From Rathayibacter sp. SD072 (lineage in GTDB: Bacteria > Actinomycetota > Actinomycetes > Actinomycetales > Microbacteriaceae): 64,000 nt of DNA. The translations under genes and the position numbers were made by a program. This document shows positions 56,990 through 64,000 of this stretch, piece by piece (the first letter of the stretch is position 1; each line of letters begins with the position of its first letter). The notes under the pieces were generated by a model. The model saw nothing but the letters and a program-made list of their open reading frames with translations, did no database searches and had not been told where the DNA came from. The DNA is taken from assembly GCF_017355185.1 (NCBI RefSeq), contig NZ_JADILJ010000022.1:1-64000 (forward strand). The letters are read 5' to 3'.

Positions 56990-58540
56990 TCACTCCTGCG
57001 GCTGGTGCGGCAGCGGACCGCCGATGAGGAGGTCGCTGTTCTCGCGGCGGCGGCGCAGCACGACGGCGGTCACGAGACCGGCGAGCAGGATCGCGACCAG
57101 CAGGCCCGCCCCGATGGTGAGGCCGACGCCGGCGGAGAGCCCGCCGGTGCCGTCCGCCGAGGCGGGCGAGACCAGACCCGACTTGGCGGTCGTGATCGCG
57201 ATGCCGCAGACCTGCGACGCGTCCGGCACCTCGACGGAGGAGCCGCTCTCGGGGTAGGCGATCGTCACCGCGGCGGTGCGTCCCGAGACGGAGCCGACGG
57301 CCACGATGCAGTACACCTCGGCCGTGGGCTCCTTCACGATCGCGTCGCCGAGCGCGAGGTCGGACCAGCCGAGCGCGTCGACCCGGACCGACAGCGCTCC
57401 GGCGGCGAGCTCGGCACGGACGCCGGTCGTCGTGAACGCGCCGACCGACACGCTCTCGATCGGGCCGAAGCCCCAGACGGCGCCGCGGGGCGAGCCCGCC
57501 TCGCTGCTGGTGGACTCGCGCGGCTCGACGAGCACGCCGGGCGCCGTCGAGGCCGCCAGCGAGAACGTGGTCGAGGCCGAGGAGCCGCGGTCGCCGGTGA
57601 CCTGCACCGTGTAGGCGCCGATCGAGGAGAGCGCGGCGGCGGGAACCACGGTCGAGCCGGTGCTGGTCGTCTCGCCGTCCTGGCGGCCCTCGACGGTCAG
57701 CGGAGTCTCGGTGCCCGAGGGAGCGCGGAGGACCGCCGTGGCGGTCTCCTCGCGCTGGAAGCCCGCGTACGCCGCGCCGACCCCGTAGAAGCGGGCCAGG
57801 TCGACGGTCAGCGCGCCCGGGTCCACGCCCGCGTCGCGCGTGAGGTACACGGAGACGGCGGGAGCGGTCGCCTCGCCGGCCGGCTGGCCCTCCGCGGCGG
57901 GCGCGGGAGCGGCGGCAGGATCGGCGGCCGACGTCGAGAGGAGCGTGCGGCCCGGAGCGGAGGAGCGCGGGGCACTCGACCCGGCCTCGGTCGTCGCCGT
58001 GCCGCCGGTCGCCCCCTGGGGCTGCTGCGCCGGCCGCTGCGGCTGGTTCGGCTGCGCAGGCTGGTTCGGCTGCGCGGGCTGATTCGGCTGCGCAGGCTGA
58101 TTCGGCTGCGCAGGCTGATTCGGCTGCGCAGGCTGATTCGGCTGCGAAGGCTGACTCGGCTGCGAAGGCTGCTGCGGCGCTGTCGTCGGCTCCGGCTGCG
58201 GTGCAGGCTGCTCGGGCAGGCCAGGAACATCGGGGGTCGTCGGCTGGTCCGGGACTCCGGGCACCGTCGGAGCGCTCGGCTCCTCCTCGACGGGCGGCTC
58301 CTCTTCCGCGGGCGGCTCCTCTTCCGCGGGCGGCTGCTCCTCCGCAGGCGGCTGCCCCACGCCGCCCAGCGGCGGCGGCTCGGCACCGGCGCCCGGATCG
58401 GGCGTTGTCGCCGTTACCGCGGGCGCGGCACCCCCGAGGTTCAGCTCGGCCGCCTGCGCGGAGGCCGGCAGCGCGAGTCCCGCGACGAGTGCCGCCAGGA
58501 CGAGCGCGGAAGCCGCGGTGCGGCGACGCTGACGTGACAT
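56990..58540 (-). CDS. Proline-rich repeat surface protein, membrane-anchored
   Basis: This 516-residue secreted protein belongs to no family recognised here. Signal peptide (residues about 1-30, ending LPASAQAAE); a Pro/Glu-rich stretch (AEEEPPAEEEPPVEEE); a QPNQPA hexapeptide repeat region (about residues 125-166); a 300-residue outer domain with two cysteines (EVYCIVAVG, SQVCGIAI) that could pair; a final membrane span (TIGAGLLVAILLAGLVTAVVL) and basic tail. There is no LPXTG motif. The repeats probably act as a wall-spanning stalk. GGGGGAGGAAC precedes the ATG. Confidence 0.75.
   Translation of the reverse strand: MSRQRRRTAASALVLAALVAGLALPASAQAAELNLGGAAPAVTATTPDPGAGAEPPPLGGVGQPPAEEQPPAEEEPPAEEEPPVEEEPSAPTVPGVPDQPTTPDVPGLPEQPAPQPEPTTAPQQPSQPSQPSQPNQPAQPNQPAQPNQPAQPNQPAQPNQPAQPNQPQRPAQQPQGATGGTATTEAGSSAPRSSAPGRTLLSTSAADPAAAPAPAAEGQPAGEATAPAVSVYLTRDAGVDPGALTVDLARFYGVGAAYAGFQREETATAVLRAPSGTETPLTVEGRQDGETTSTGSTVVPAAALSSIGAYTVQVTGDRGSSASTTFSLAASTAPGVLVEPRESTSSEAGSPRGAVWGFGPIESVSVGAFTTTGVRAELAAGALSVRVDALGWSDLALGDAIVKEPTAEVYCIVAVGSVSGRTAAVTIAYPESGSSVEVPDASQVCGIAITTAKSGLVSPASADGTGGLSAGVGLTIGAGLLVAILLAGLVTAVVLRRRRENSDLLIGGPLPHQPQE
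58043..58168 (-). repeat. Seven 18-bp tandem repeats in the surface-protein gene
   Basis: The unit CTGATTCGGCTGCGCAGG (plus strand) recurs seven times without gaps and codes QPNQPA-type hexapeptides. Units 3-5 are identical; units 1, 2, 6 and 7 differ by one to three bases. Such arrays can change length by slippage. Confidence 0.9.
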
Positions 58541-58713
58541 GGATGTTCCTCCCCCGCGAGACGCAGCCTGCACCCCGGAAACGGGGACAGGCGTCCCCGG
58601 GAAAGAGACTATGCGGGATGGGCGCGCCGTCACCGGCCGATCCGTCCCCCTTCTGCGGGGTCGGCTACAACGATCGCATCACGACGACCGTGTCGGAGCG
58701 GTCGCGGAGAGGT

Positions 58714-59016
58714 TCAGACCTCGAAGTCGACGCAGGCACGCTCGCGGACCAGCGGGCGGATGAACCCCGCGACGCGGCGGTGGTCGGGGTGCTCGACGTA
58801 CGCGTTCAGCGCGTCGGCGTCGGCGTAGTCCGCGATGAGGACCATGTCGAAGTTGTCCTTCAGGAACAGCGAGTTCTTCCCGATCGTCATCGACTCGATC
58901 TCGGGGATGATCGGCAGGAGGCTGCGCAGGGCGTCCGAGATCTGCTCGGTGTGCTCGGCCCGCTGGGCGGGGTCGACGGCGTTCAGCTTCCAGGCGACGA
59001 CGTGGCGGATGGTCAT
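58714..59016 (-). CDS. Dabb-family (stress-responsive A/B barrel) protein
   Basis: The 100-residue protein starts MTIRHVVAWKL and continues with LLPIIPEIESMTIGKNS, FDMVLIADYADADALNAY and HPDHRRVAGFIRPL, the Dabb ferredoxin-like barrel pattern. The role is unknown. The ATG overlaps the glutaredoxin stop by 4 bases. Confidence 0.88.
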   Translation of the reverse strand: MTIRHVVAWKLNAVDPAQRAEHTEQISDALRSLLPIIPEIESMTIGKNSLFLKDNFDMVLIADYADADALNAYVEHPDHRRVAGFIRPLVRERACVDFEV

Positions 59017-59282
59017 GCGTGCTCCAGGAGTGCTCTGCGGAGGCGGATCGGGTCGATGCGCCAGTAGTTGTGGACGCAGCCGTCGATCAGGAGGACCGGG
59101 ATCTCCTCGACGAACCGCTCGTGCAACTCGGCGTCGTCCAGGATCGAGACCTCGGACAGCGAGACGGCCGGAGCCGCAGGATCGTGCTCGAGGTCCGCGA
59201 GGACCTGCTGCACCACCGCGCGGGCGTCGTCGCACAGATGGCAGCCGGGCTTGCCCACAAGAGTCAGCGCGACGTCCACCAT
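59013..59282 (-). CDS. Glutaredoxin-like protein
   Basis: The 89-residue thioredoxin-fold protein has the CxxC site KPGCHLCDDA near residue 14 and the cis-proline in EEIPVLLIDG. This is the DUF836-like small glutaredoxin type of actinobacteria. It is translationally coupled to the Dabb gene. Confidence 0.87.
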   Translation of the reverse strand: MVDVALTLVGKPGCHLCDDARAVVQQVLADLEHDPAAPAVSLSEVSILDDAELHERFVEEIPVLLIDGCVHNYWRIDPIRLRRALLEHA

Positions 59283-59347
59283 GCTCCCAGTTTAGAGGAG
59301 CGGCACTCGAGACCCGGACGGCCTGGCGCGCGTGCCCGCAACGCAGA

Positions 59348-59381
59348 CGAGCGCCCGATCCCGGATGGGAGCGGACGCTCG
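59348..59381 (-). terminator. Probable terminator of the bS22 gene
   Basis: CGAGCGCCCG and CGGACGCTCG arms (one mismatch) with an inner TCCC/GGGA pair begin about 20 bases after the bS22 stop. Confidence 0.6.
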
Positions 59382-59401
59382 AAGGGGAAGGAGGCCTCGG
59401 C

Positions 59402-59500
59402 CTACTTCTTGTTGCGACGCTGGTGACGAGTCTTGCGAAGCAGCTTGCGGTGCTTCTTCTTCGCCATACGCTTGCGACGCTTCTTGATAACAGAACCCAC
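59402..59500 (-). CDS. Small ribosomal protein bS22 (AURKAIP1/COX24-like)
   Basis: The 32-residue, extremely basic peptide starts GSVIKKRRKRM and continues AKKKHRKLLRKTRHQ, the near-invariant sequence of actinobacterial bS22, which binds the small subunit near the decoding centre. GTG start at 59500 with AGG nearby. Codon choice (CGT, AAG) looks highly expressed. The upstream bases 59501-59643 contain TAAGCT, a possible -10. Confidence 0.9.
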   Translation of the reverse strand: MGSVIKKRRKRMAKKKHRKLLRKTRHQRRNKK

Positions 59501-59643
59501 GAAGACCTCACAACGTTCAGGGGGGTCGACCGCCCGACGGACGGCCGCTTACGAGAAAATGCCTCACGCGAGCTTACACGACCGAGCGGGCGGCCGGGTC
59601 ACGCGCCTAGCAGACCACCCGTCGACGACCGGCACGACACGCG

Positions 59644-60090
59644 TCACTTGCGGATGCGCAGCGCCTCCGCCACCTTCGTCGCCCCCTCGCTGACACCGCG
59701 CTGAATGTCCTGCACCACCGCGGTGACCTGGTGCGTGCGCTCCGCGAGCGCCCGGCCCAGCGACTCCGCCCGGGCTGCGGCCGCCGCGTCCAGCAGCGCC
59801 GGCTCGTCGACGGCGTCGGCCTCGAGGAACGGCAGCAGCCAGTCCTCGACGACCTCGAGCGGCGCGTACTGCAGGGCGTAGAAGCGGTGCTGCCCGCTCT
59901 CGCGGACGCTCACGAGCCCCGCCTCGCGCAGCACCTTCAGGTGCTTGGACACGGTCGGCTGGCTGAGCTCGAGCCGCGCGACGATCTGCGAGACGCTGAT
60001 GCCGGTCGCGCCCGCCTCCCGCTGCTCGAGCAGGAGGGAGAGGATGTCGCGGCGGGTGCCGTCGGCGATCACCGCGAAGATGTCTGGCAT
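59644..60090 (-). CDS. ArsR-family winged-helix regulator
   Basis: The 148-residue protein begins MPDIFAVIADGTRRDILSLL and has the recognition helix SVSQIVARLELSQPTVSKHLKVL, an ArsR/SmtB-type fold. It lacks obvious metal-binding cysteine pairs; the tail (about 100-148) is alanine-rich and helical. The ATG at 60090 follows TACCCT by 6 bases; a longer frame to 60186 is rejected. Divergent from trkH. Confidence 0.88.
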   Translation of the reverse strand: MPDIFAVIADGTRRDILSLLLEQREAGATGISVSQIVARLELSQPTVSKHLKVLREAGLVSVRESGQHRFYALQYAPLEVVEDWLLPFLEADAVDEPALLDAAAAARAESLGRALAERTHQVTAVVQDIQRGVSEGATKVAEALRIRK

Positions 60091-60096
60091 GCGCCC

Positions 60097-60102
60097 AGGG
60101 TA
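60097..60102 (-). promoter_or_regulatory. Leaderless -10 box of the ArsR gene
   Basis: TACCCT on the minus strand ends 6 bases before the ATG at 60090. Confidence 0.5.
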
Positions 60103-60180
60103 GTCAGCCCTCCGCACCGCGTCGCGGGCCGTCGCTCCCCCGCCCCGACCCGGCGCCCCGAGGGCGGCGCGGCGAGCGGG

Positions 60181-60186
60181 TAGCAT
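60181..60186 (+). promoter_or_regulatory. -10 box of trkH-trkA
   Basis: TAGCAT lies 26 bases before the trkH GTG, with GTGGAGG between them as ribosome-binding site, so this message has a short leader. Confidence 0.45.
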
Positions 60187-60212
60187 GGCCGCGATCGAGT
60201 GGAGGATCCGCC

Positions 60213-61667
60213 GTGGTCATTCGCCAGCAGTTCCGCAGCCCCGTCGGGGTCTCGCCCGTCTCCCCGTGGTCGGGCTTCGAACGGGCCCGCGACCTCATCG
60301 ACGACTTCGCCGGCCGCTCCCCCTCGCGCTTCGCGATCCTCATCTTCTCGGCGCTGATCCTCGTCTTCACGCTCCTCTTCTCCTTGCCGGTGTCGACGAC
60401 CGCCGGCGAGGTCACTCCGCTGCACGACGCGTTCTTCACCGCCATGTCGGTCATCTGCGTCACGGGCCTGGCCACGGTCGACATGGCGACCCACTGGTCG
60501 GCGTTCGGCCACTCGATCATCTTCATCGGCGTCAACATCGGCGCCCTCGGCGTGCTCACGCTGGCGTCGATCATGGGCATGGCCGTCTCGCGCCGCCTCG
60601 GCCTCCGCGCCAAGCTCATGGTCGCGAGCGACTCGAACCCGCTGCGGATCCACTCGGGCCCCGTCGCCGAGGGCCAGGCGGTGCGGCTCGGCGAGATCGG
60701 CGGGCTGCTCACCACGGTGGCCGTGAGCGCCGCCGTGATCGAGATCGTCGTCGCCCTCCTGCTGTTCCCGCGGATGCTGATCGACGGGATCCCGATCGGC
60801 GAGGCGGTGTGGCACTCCTTCTACTACTCGGCGATGGCGTTCACCAACACCGGGTTCTCGCCGAACGCCGCCGGGCTCACCCCGTTCCAGGACGACTACT
60901 GGTTCCTCGGGATCCTGATGATCGGCGTCTTCCTCGGCTCGATCGGCTTCCCCGTCATCTACGCCTTCTCGCGCGGCTGGCGCCGCCCGCGCAAGTGGTC
61001 GGTGCACGTCAAGCTCACGCTCGTCACCTCGCTGATCCTGCTGGTCGCCGGAGCGGCGCTCTACATCGTGCTCGAGTTCGACAACCCGAAGACGTTCGGC
61101 GTGCTCGACGCGGGCGACACCGTCTTCCAGTCGTTCTTCCTCTCGACGATGACCCGGTCGGGCGGCTTCTCGACCATCGTCATCCCCGATCTGAACGGCT
61201 CCAGCCTGCTCGTCACCGACATGCTGATGTTCATCGGCGGCGGCTCGGCCTCGACCGCGGGCGGGATCAAGGTCACGACGCTCGCGATCCTGTTCCTCGC
61301 CGCGTTCGCGGAGGCCCGCGGCACCAACGACATGGAGGCGTTCGGCCGCCGGATCCCCAACGACGTCCTGCGCCTGGGCGTCTCGGTCGTGCTGTGGGGG
61401 GCGACGACCGTCGCCATCTCGTCGGTGGTCATCCTGCACATCACGAAGGCCTCCCTCGACCACGTGCTGTTCGACGTGATCTCGGCGTTCGCGACGTCGG
61501 GGCTGTCGACCGGGCTCACCGCGGAGCTCCCGCCGTCCGGCGTCTACGTGCTGGCGCTGACGATGTTCATGGGCCGCGTTGGTACCGTGACTCTCGCCGC
61601 CGCGCTCGCCGCGAGTCAGCGGAGGCAGTTGTTCAGACGACCGGAAGAGAGGCCCATCGTTGGTTGA
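60213..61667 (+). CDS. trkH: Potassium uptake channel subunit, TrkH/KtrB type
   Basis: The 484-residue membrane protein has the four pore-loop repeats of the SKT family: MSVICVTGLATVD, MAFTNTGFSPNA, STMTRSGGFSTI and SAFATSGLSTGL, each with the filter glycine. It moves K+ (with Na+ or H+) when gated by the TrkA-type subunit next door. About eight spans plus pore loops. GTG start. Confidence 0.93.
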   Translation: MVIRQQFRSPVGVSPVSPWSGFERARDLIDDFAGRSPSRFAILIFSALILVFTLLFSLPVSTTAGEVTPLHDAFFTAMSVICVTGLATVDMATHWSAFGHSIIFIGVNIGALGVLTLASIMGMAVSRRLGLRAKLMVASDSNPLRIHSGPVAEGQAVRLGEIGGLLTTVAVSAAVIEIVVALLLFPRMLIDGIPIGEAVWHSFYYSAMAFTNTGFSPNAAGLTPFQDDYWFLGILMIGVFLGSIGFPVIYAFSRGWRRPRKWSVHVKLTLVTSLILLVAGAALYIVLEFDNPKTFGVLDAGDTVFQSFFLSTMTRSGGFSTIVIPDLNGSSLLVTDMLMFIGGGSASTAGGIKVTTLAILFLAAFAEARGTNDMEAFGRRIPNDVLRLGVSVVLWGATTVAISSVVILHITKASLDHVLFDVISAFATSGLSTGLTAELPPSGVYVLALTMFMGRVGTVTLAAALAASQRRQLFRRPEERPIVG

Positions 61668-62331
61668 CCGCATCAGGTACGACGCCCCGGTGCTGGTGAT
61701 CGGCCTCGGGCGCTTCGGTGCCGCCACGGCCGGCCAGCTCGACCGACTCGACCGCGAGGTGCTCGCCGTCGACGCCGACGCCGGGCTCGTGCAGAAGTGG
61801 TCCGAGCGCGTGACCCACGCCGTCCAGGCGGATGCGCGCTCGCTCGATGCGCTCGCGCAGATCGGCGCCCAGGACTTCCAGGTCGCCGTCGTCGCCGTCG
61901 GGTCCTCGATCGAGGCCTCCGTCCTCATCACCGCGAACCTGGTCGACCTCAAGATCCCGCAGATCTGGGCGAAGGCGATCTCGCGCTCGCACGGCAAGAT
62001 CCTCGAGCGCATCGGCGCCAACCACGTCATCTACCCCGAGGCCGAAGCCGGCGAGCGCGTCGCGCACCTCGTCTCGGGCCGCATGCTCGACTTCATCGAG
62101 TTCGACGACGACTTCGTGCTCGCGAAGATGTACCCGCCCAAGCCCATCCGGGGCCTCACGCTCACCGAGTCGGGAGTGCGCCGCAAGCACCGCGTCACCG
62201 TCGTGGGCGTCAAGAGCCCGGGCAAGCCGTTCACCTACGCCACCGAGCAGACGGTGGTCTCGAACCACGACCTGATCGTGGTCAGCGGCACCCCGAGCGA
62301 CATCGAGCGCTTCGCGGCCCTGGGCTCGTAG
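61660..62331 (+). CDS. trkA: Potassium channel gating subunit, TrkA/KtrA type
   Basis: The 223-residue RCK protein has the nucleotide-binding VLVIGLGRFGAATAGQL, the acidic strand end VLAVDAD, and a C-terminal TrkA-C domain (about 145-223). Single RCK unit, as in KtrA. The TTG start at 61660 overlaps the trkH end by 8 bases. Confidence 0.93.
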   Translation: MVDRIRYDAPVLVIGLGRFGAATAGQLDRLDREVLAVDADAGLVQKWSERVTHAVQADARSLDALAQIGAQDFQVAVVAVGSSIEASVLITANLVDLKIPQIWAKAISRSHGKILERIGANHVIYPEAEAGERVAHLVSGRMLDFIEFDDDFVLAKMYPPKPIRGLTLTESGVRRKHRVTVVGVKSPGKPFTYATEQTVVSNHDLIVVSGTPSDIERFAALGS

Positions 62332-62348
62332 GGCCGGACCTCGCTGTC

Positions 62349-63194
62349 TCAGGAGGCGGCGAGCTCGCGCGCTCGGGCGAGCGCCGCGTCCGTCGCCTGG
62401 GTGAAGAGCGACGCCAGATCAGCCTCCTGCAGCACGGCGATCGCGCGCTCGGTGGTGCCGTTCGGGCTCGTGACCCGGCGGCGCAACTCGGCGGGCTCCT
62501 CACCGGAGTGCACGAGGAGCTCGGCCGCACCGAGGAACGTGCCGGTCACCATGGTCGCGGCCTGCTCGGGCGTGAAGCCCTTGGCGACGGCCGCCGCGAT
62601 CAGCTCCTCGATCAGGAGGAAGACGTAGGCCGGCCCGGATCCCGAGATGGTCGAGAGCGCGTCGAGCTGCGACTCCGGCACCTCGACCACCTCGCCGACG
62701 GTCTCGAAGAGGCGGCGCACGAGCGCGAGGTCCTCGTCGCTCGACCGCGTCCCCGCGCTCAGCCCCGTGACTGCCCGGCCGACGACCGCGGGCGTGTTCG
62801 GCATCGAGCGCAGCACGGGCACACCGGCCGGCAGGCGGCCCTCGAACGTCGCGACCGTGACCCCCGCCGCGACGCTGACGACGACCGTGCCCGGAGCGAG
62901 CGACCCAGCGATCTCCTCCAGCAGCGCCGGCACCATGTGCGGCTTCACGGCGACGAGGACGACGGAGGCGCCCGCGACGGCCCGGCGGTTCGCCTCGGCG
63001 TCGTCCTCGGTCGCGAACGCGGTGACCACGGGGTGGTCCTTCCACGCGGCGGCCTTCGCGGCGTCGCGGTTCGTCACCCGGACTCCGCCCTCGATGCGGA
63101 CGCCGGGCGCGAGCAGACCGCTGAGGATCGCACCGCCCATCGAGCCCAGGCCGAGCACGGCGATGGAGGGAAGCAGCACGGTGTCGTCGGTCAC
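62349..63194 (-). CDS. proC: Pyrroline-5-carboxylate reductase
   Basis: The 281-residue enzyme makes proline from pyrroline-5-carboxylate with NAD(P)H. The N-terminal Rossmann motif reads VLGLGSMGGAIL, then VLVAVKPHMV, RSMPNTPAVVG and ISGSGPAYVFLLIEEL, in family order. GTG start, 6 bases after TAGGAT (63206-63201), leaderless. Convergent with trkA with a 17-base gap. Confidence 0.94.
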   Translation of the reverse strand: MTDDTVLLPSIAVLGLGSMGGAILSGLLAPGVRIEGGVRVTNRDAAKAAAWKDHPVVTAFATEDDAEANRRAVAGASVVLVAVKPHMVPALLEEIAGSLAPGTVVVSVAAGVTVATFEGRLPAGVPVLRSMPNTPAVVGRAVTGLSAGTRSSDEDLALVRRLFETVGEVVEVPESQLDALSTISGSGPAYVFLLIEELIAAAVAKGFTPEQAATMVTGTFLGAAELLVHSGEEPAELRRRVTSPNGTTERAIAVLQEADLASLFTQATDAALARARELAAS

Positions 63195-63200
63195 CCGCCC

Positions 63201-63206
63201 ATCCTA
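63201..63206 (-). promoter_or_regulatory. Leaderless -10 box of proC
   Basis: TAGGAT on the minus strand ends 6 bases before the GTG at 63194. Confidence 0.55.
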
Positions 63207-63276
63207 CGAAGCGGCCTCGCAGCCCGACGCGCTCGCGGTGACGGCCGCAGGGGTCCTCGCCCGACCGGCGGGACCC

Positions 63277-63282
63277 TAGGAT
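63277..63282 (+). promoter_or_regulatory. -10 box upstream of the amidotransferase unit
   Basis: TAGGAT, divergent from the same hexamer before proC, lies 46 bases before the GTG at 63329, which has CGAGGAG as ribosome-binding site. Confidence 0.45.
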
Positions 63283-63328
63283 GATCCGACCACCGACCGG
63301 CACCACCCCGGATCCCCGAGGAGACCAC

Positions 63329-63421
63329 GTGAGCGCATCCGATGCCGGTGGAGCCCCCGTCGCCCGAGCAGGCGCTGACACCGCCCGACCCCCGATCCCT
63401 TCGCGCGAGAGCGTCGGCTGA
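63329..63421 (+). CDS. Possible short upstream ORF (30 residues)
   Basis: A GTG with a good GAGGAG ribosome-binding site opens a 30-codon frame rich in A, P, R and S (start VSASDAGGAPVARAG). Its TGA ends one base before the amidotransferase GTG. It could be a coupled leader peptide or simply the true translation entry for the next gene. No known family. Confidence 0.35.
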   Translation: MSASDAGGAPVARAGADTARPPIPSRESVG

Positions 63422-63422
63422 G

Positions 63423-64000
63423 GTGCCGCGCGCACTGGCGATCGTCAACGAGCGGGGAGCGGGCCTGGGGGTCCTCGAGCCGATCCTCCGGGAGCAGGGC
63501 TGGAGCGTCGACGCTCTGGCCGGCACCGACCTGGGCTCCGTCGACCTCGACGAGCCGGACCTGGTGATCACCCTCGGATCCAGTGCCGGCGTCTACGAGA
63601 CCGCCCGCCATCCCTTCATCGCGCCCGAGATCGCCCTGCTGCAGGACCGGCTGCACCACCGACGCCCGACGCTGGGCATCTGCTTCGGCGCTCAGCTGAT
63701 CGCCGCCGCCCTCGGCACGGACGTGCATCCTGGTCCGACCCGCGAGGTCGGGTTCCGCTCGATCGAGCCCACCGCCGAGGGGATGCGGTCGCCGCTGCGC
63801 CACGTCGCGGGCGTGCCCGTCATGCAGTGGCACGGCGACACCTTCGCCCTCCCCGCCGGCACGACGCTCCTCGCCTCCTCCGCGGCCTACGAGGTCGAGG
63901 CCTTCGGCATCGACGAGTGGCTGCTCGGCGTGCAGTTCCACCCGGAGCTCACCGGTGCGATGGCCGGTCGCTGGCTCGAGGGCGACGCCGACTACGCGGC
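63423..64000 (+). CDS. Class I glutamine amidotransferase-like protein, 3' end missing
   Basis: The first 192 residues are in the window. DLVITLGSSAGVY, LGICFGAQLIAAALG (nucleophile cysteine) and LLGVQFHPELT (catalytic histidine) show a GuaA-like GATase1 fold. It probably hydrolyses glutamine or a gamma-glutamyl compound alone, since a synthase partner is not seen. The GTG at 63423 gives a compact start before the first strand (ALAIVNERG). Confidence 0.85.
   Translation, partial: MPRALAIVNERGAGLGVLEPILREQGWSVDALAGTDLGSVDLDEPDLVITLGSSAGVYETARHPFIAPEIALLQDRLHHRRPTLGICFGAQLIAAALGTDVHPGPTREVGFRSIEPTAEGMRSPLRHVAGVPVMQWHGDTFALPAGTTLLASSAAYEVEAFGIDEWLLGVQFHPELTGAMAGRWLEGDADYA

Noticed and set aside
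58043-58168. CRISPR array
   Set aside because: The 18-bp units are contiguous with no spacers and lie in frame inside a gene.
53924-58537. 1537-codon open frame on the plus strand
   Set aside because: It is an R/A/P-rich shadow of lacZ and, antisense, of the surface-protein gene, and it crosses a strong terminator.

Overview
The window is a stretch of chromosome from a high-GC Gram-positive bacterium, most likely an actinobacterium of the family Microbacteriaceae (Rathayibacter/Curtobacterium-like). The reasons are very high GC, frequent GTG starts, a complete-looking menaquinone gene set, System II cytochrome c biogenesis, a DUF222-type HNH endonuclease, an archaeal-type aspartyl-tRNA synthetase, a 32-residue bS22 ribosomal protein, sugar ABC operons without their own ATPase, and many apparently leaderless genes. 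The genus is an inference from protein character only.

Layout. 1-7320: a ROK-family protein (cut by the window edge) followed by a sugar ABC operon (binding lipoprotein, two permeases) ending in a GH38 alpha-mannosidase. 7403-14321: tRNA-Tyr, a lytic transglycosylase lipoprotein, YajQ, a NudK-type Nudix hydrolase, an alpha/beta hydrolase, a short UvrA paralogue and a ferredoxin-NADP reductase. 14401-24885: menaquinone and isoprenoid genes on both strands (polyprenyl synthase, menG, menF, menD, menA, menE, menB), with an HNH endonuclease and two small membrane proteins among them. 25069-30277: Dps, then GH15 glycosidase, SMP-30 lactonase and SDR oxidoreductase, then an unknown membrane protein. 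30389-32845: menC, a small TfoX-like protein and a nucleoside hydrolase. 32930-37704: ccsB, resB, ccdA, a TlpA thioredoxin and a histidine phosphatase, the cytochrome c maturation block. 37793-42350: SDR, exonuclease, AspRS, a small membrane protein and a TetR regulator.

42432-56879 is the most interesting part. A TetR-flanked sugar ABC operon (42520-45736) ends at a terminator and is followed by a compact Tad/Flp pilus locus (45941-53674: prepilin peptidase, Flp pilin, TadE, TadG-like, CpaB, CpaE, CpaF, TadB, TadC). Immediately after tadC lies a second, diverged copy of the sugar operon's promoter/operator. It is joined to the last ~15 codons of a second permease gene, and that relic overlaps the GTG start of a GH2 beta-galactosidase. 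lacZ therefore appears to be the survivor of a paralogous transport operon whose binding-protein and permease genes were deleted.

56990-64000: a proline-rich surface protein with 18-bp tandem repeats, a Dabb protein, a glutaredoxin, bS22, an ArsR regulator, a TrkH/TrkA potassium system, proC and the start of a glutamine amidotransferase. No insertion sequence, CRISPR array, phage or plasmid gene was seen. No gene-free stretch exceeds about 300 bases; the longest, 46598-46851, is the leader of the pilin gene.
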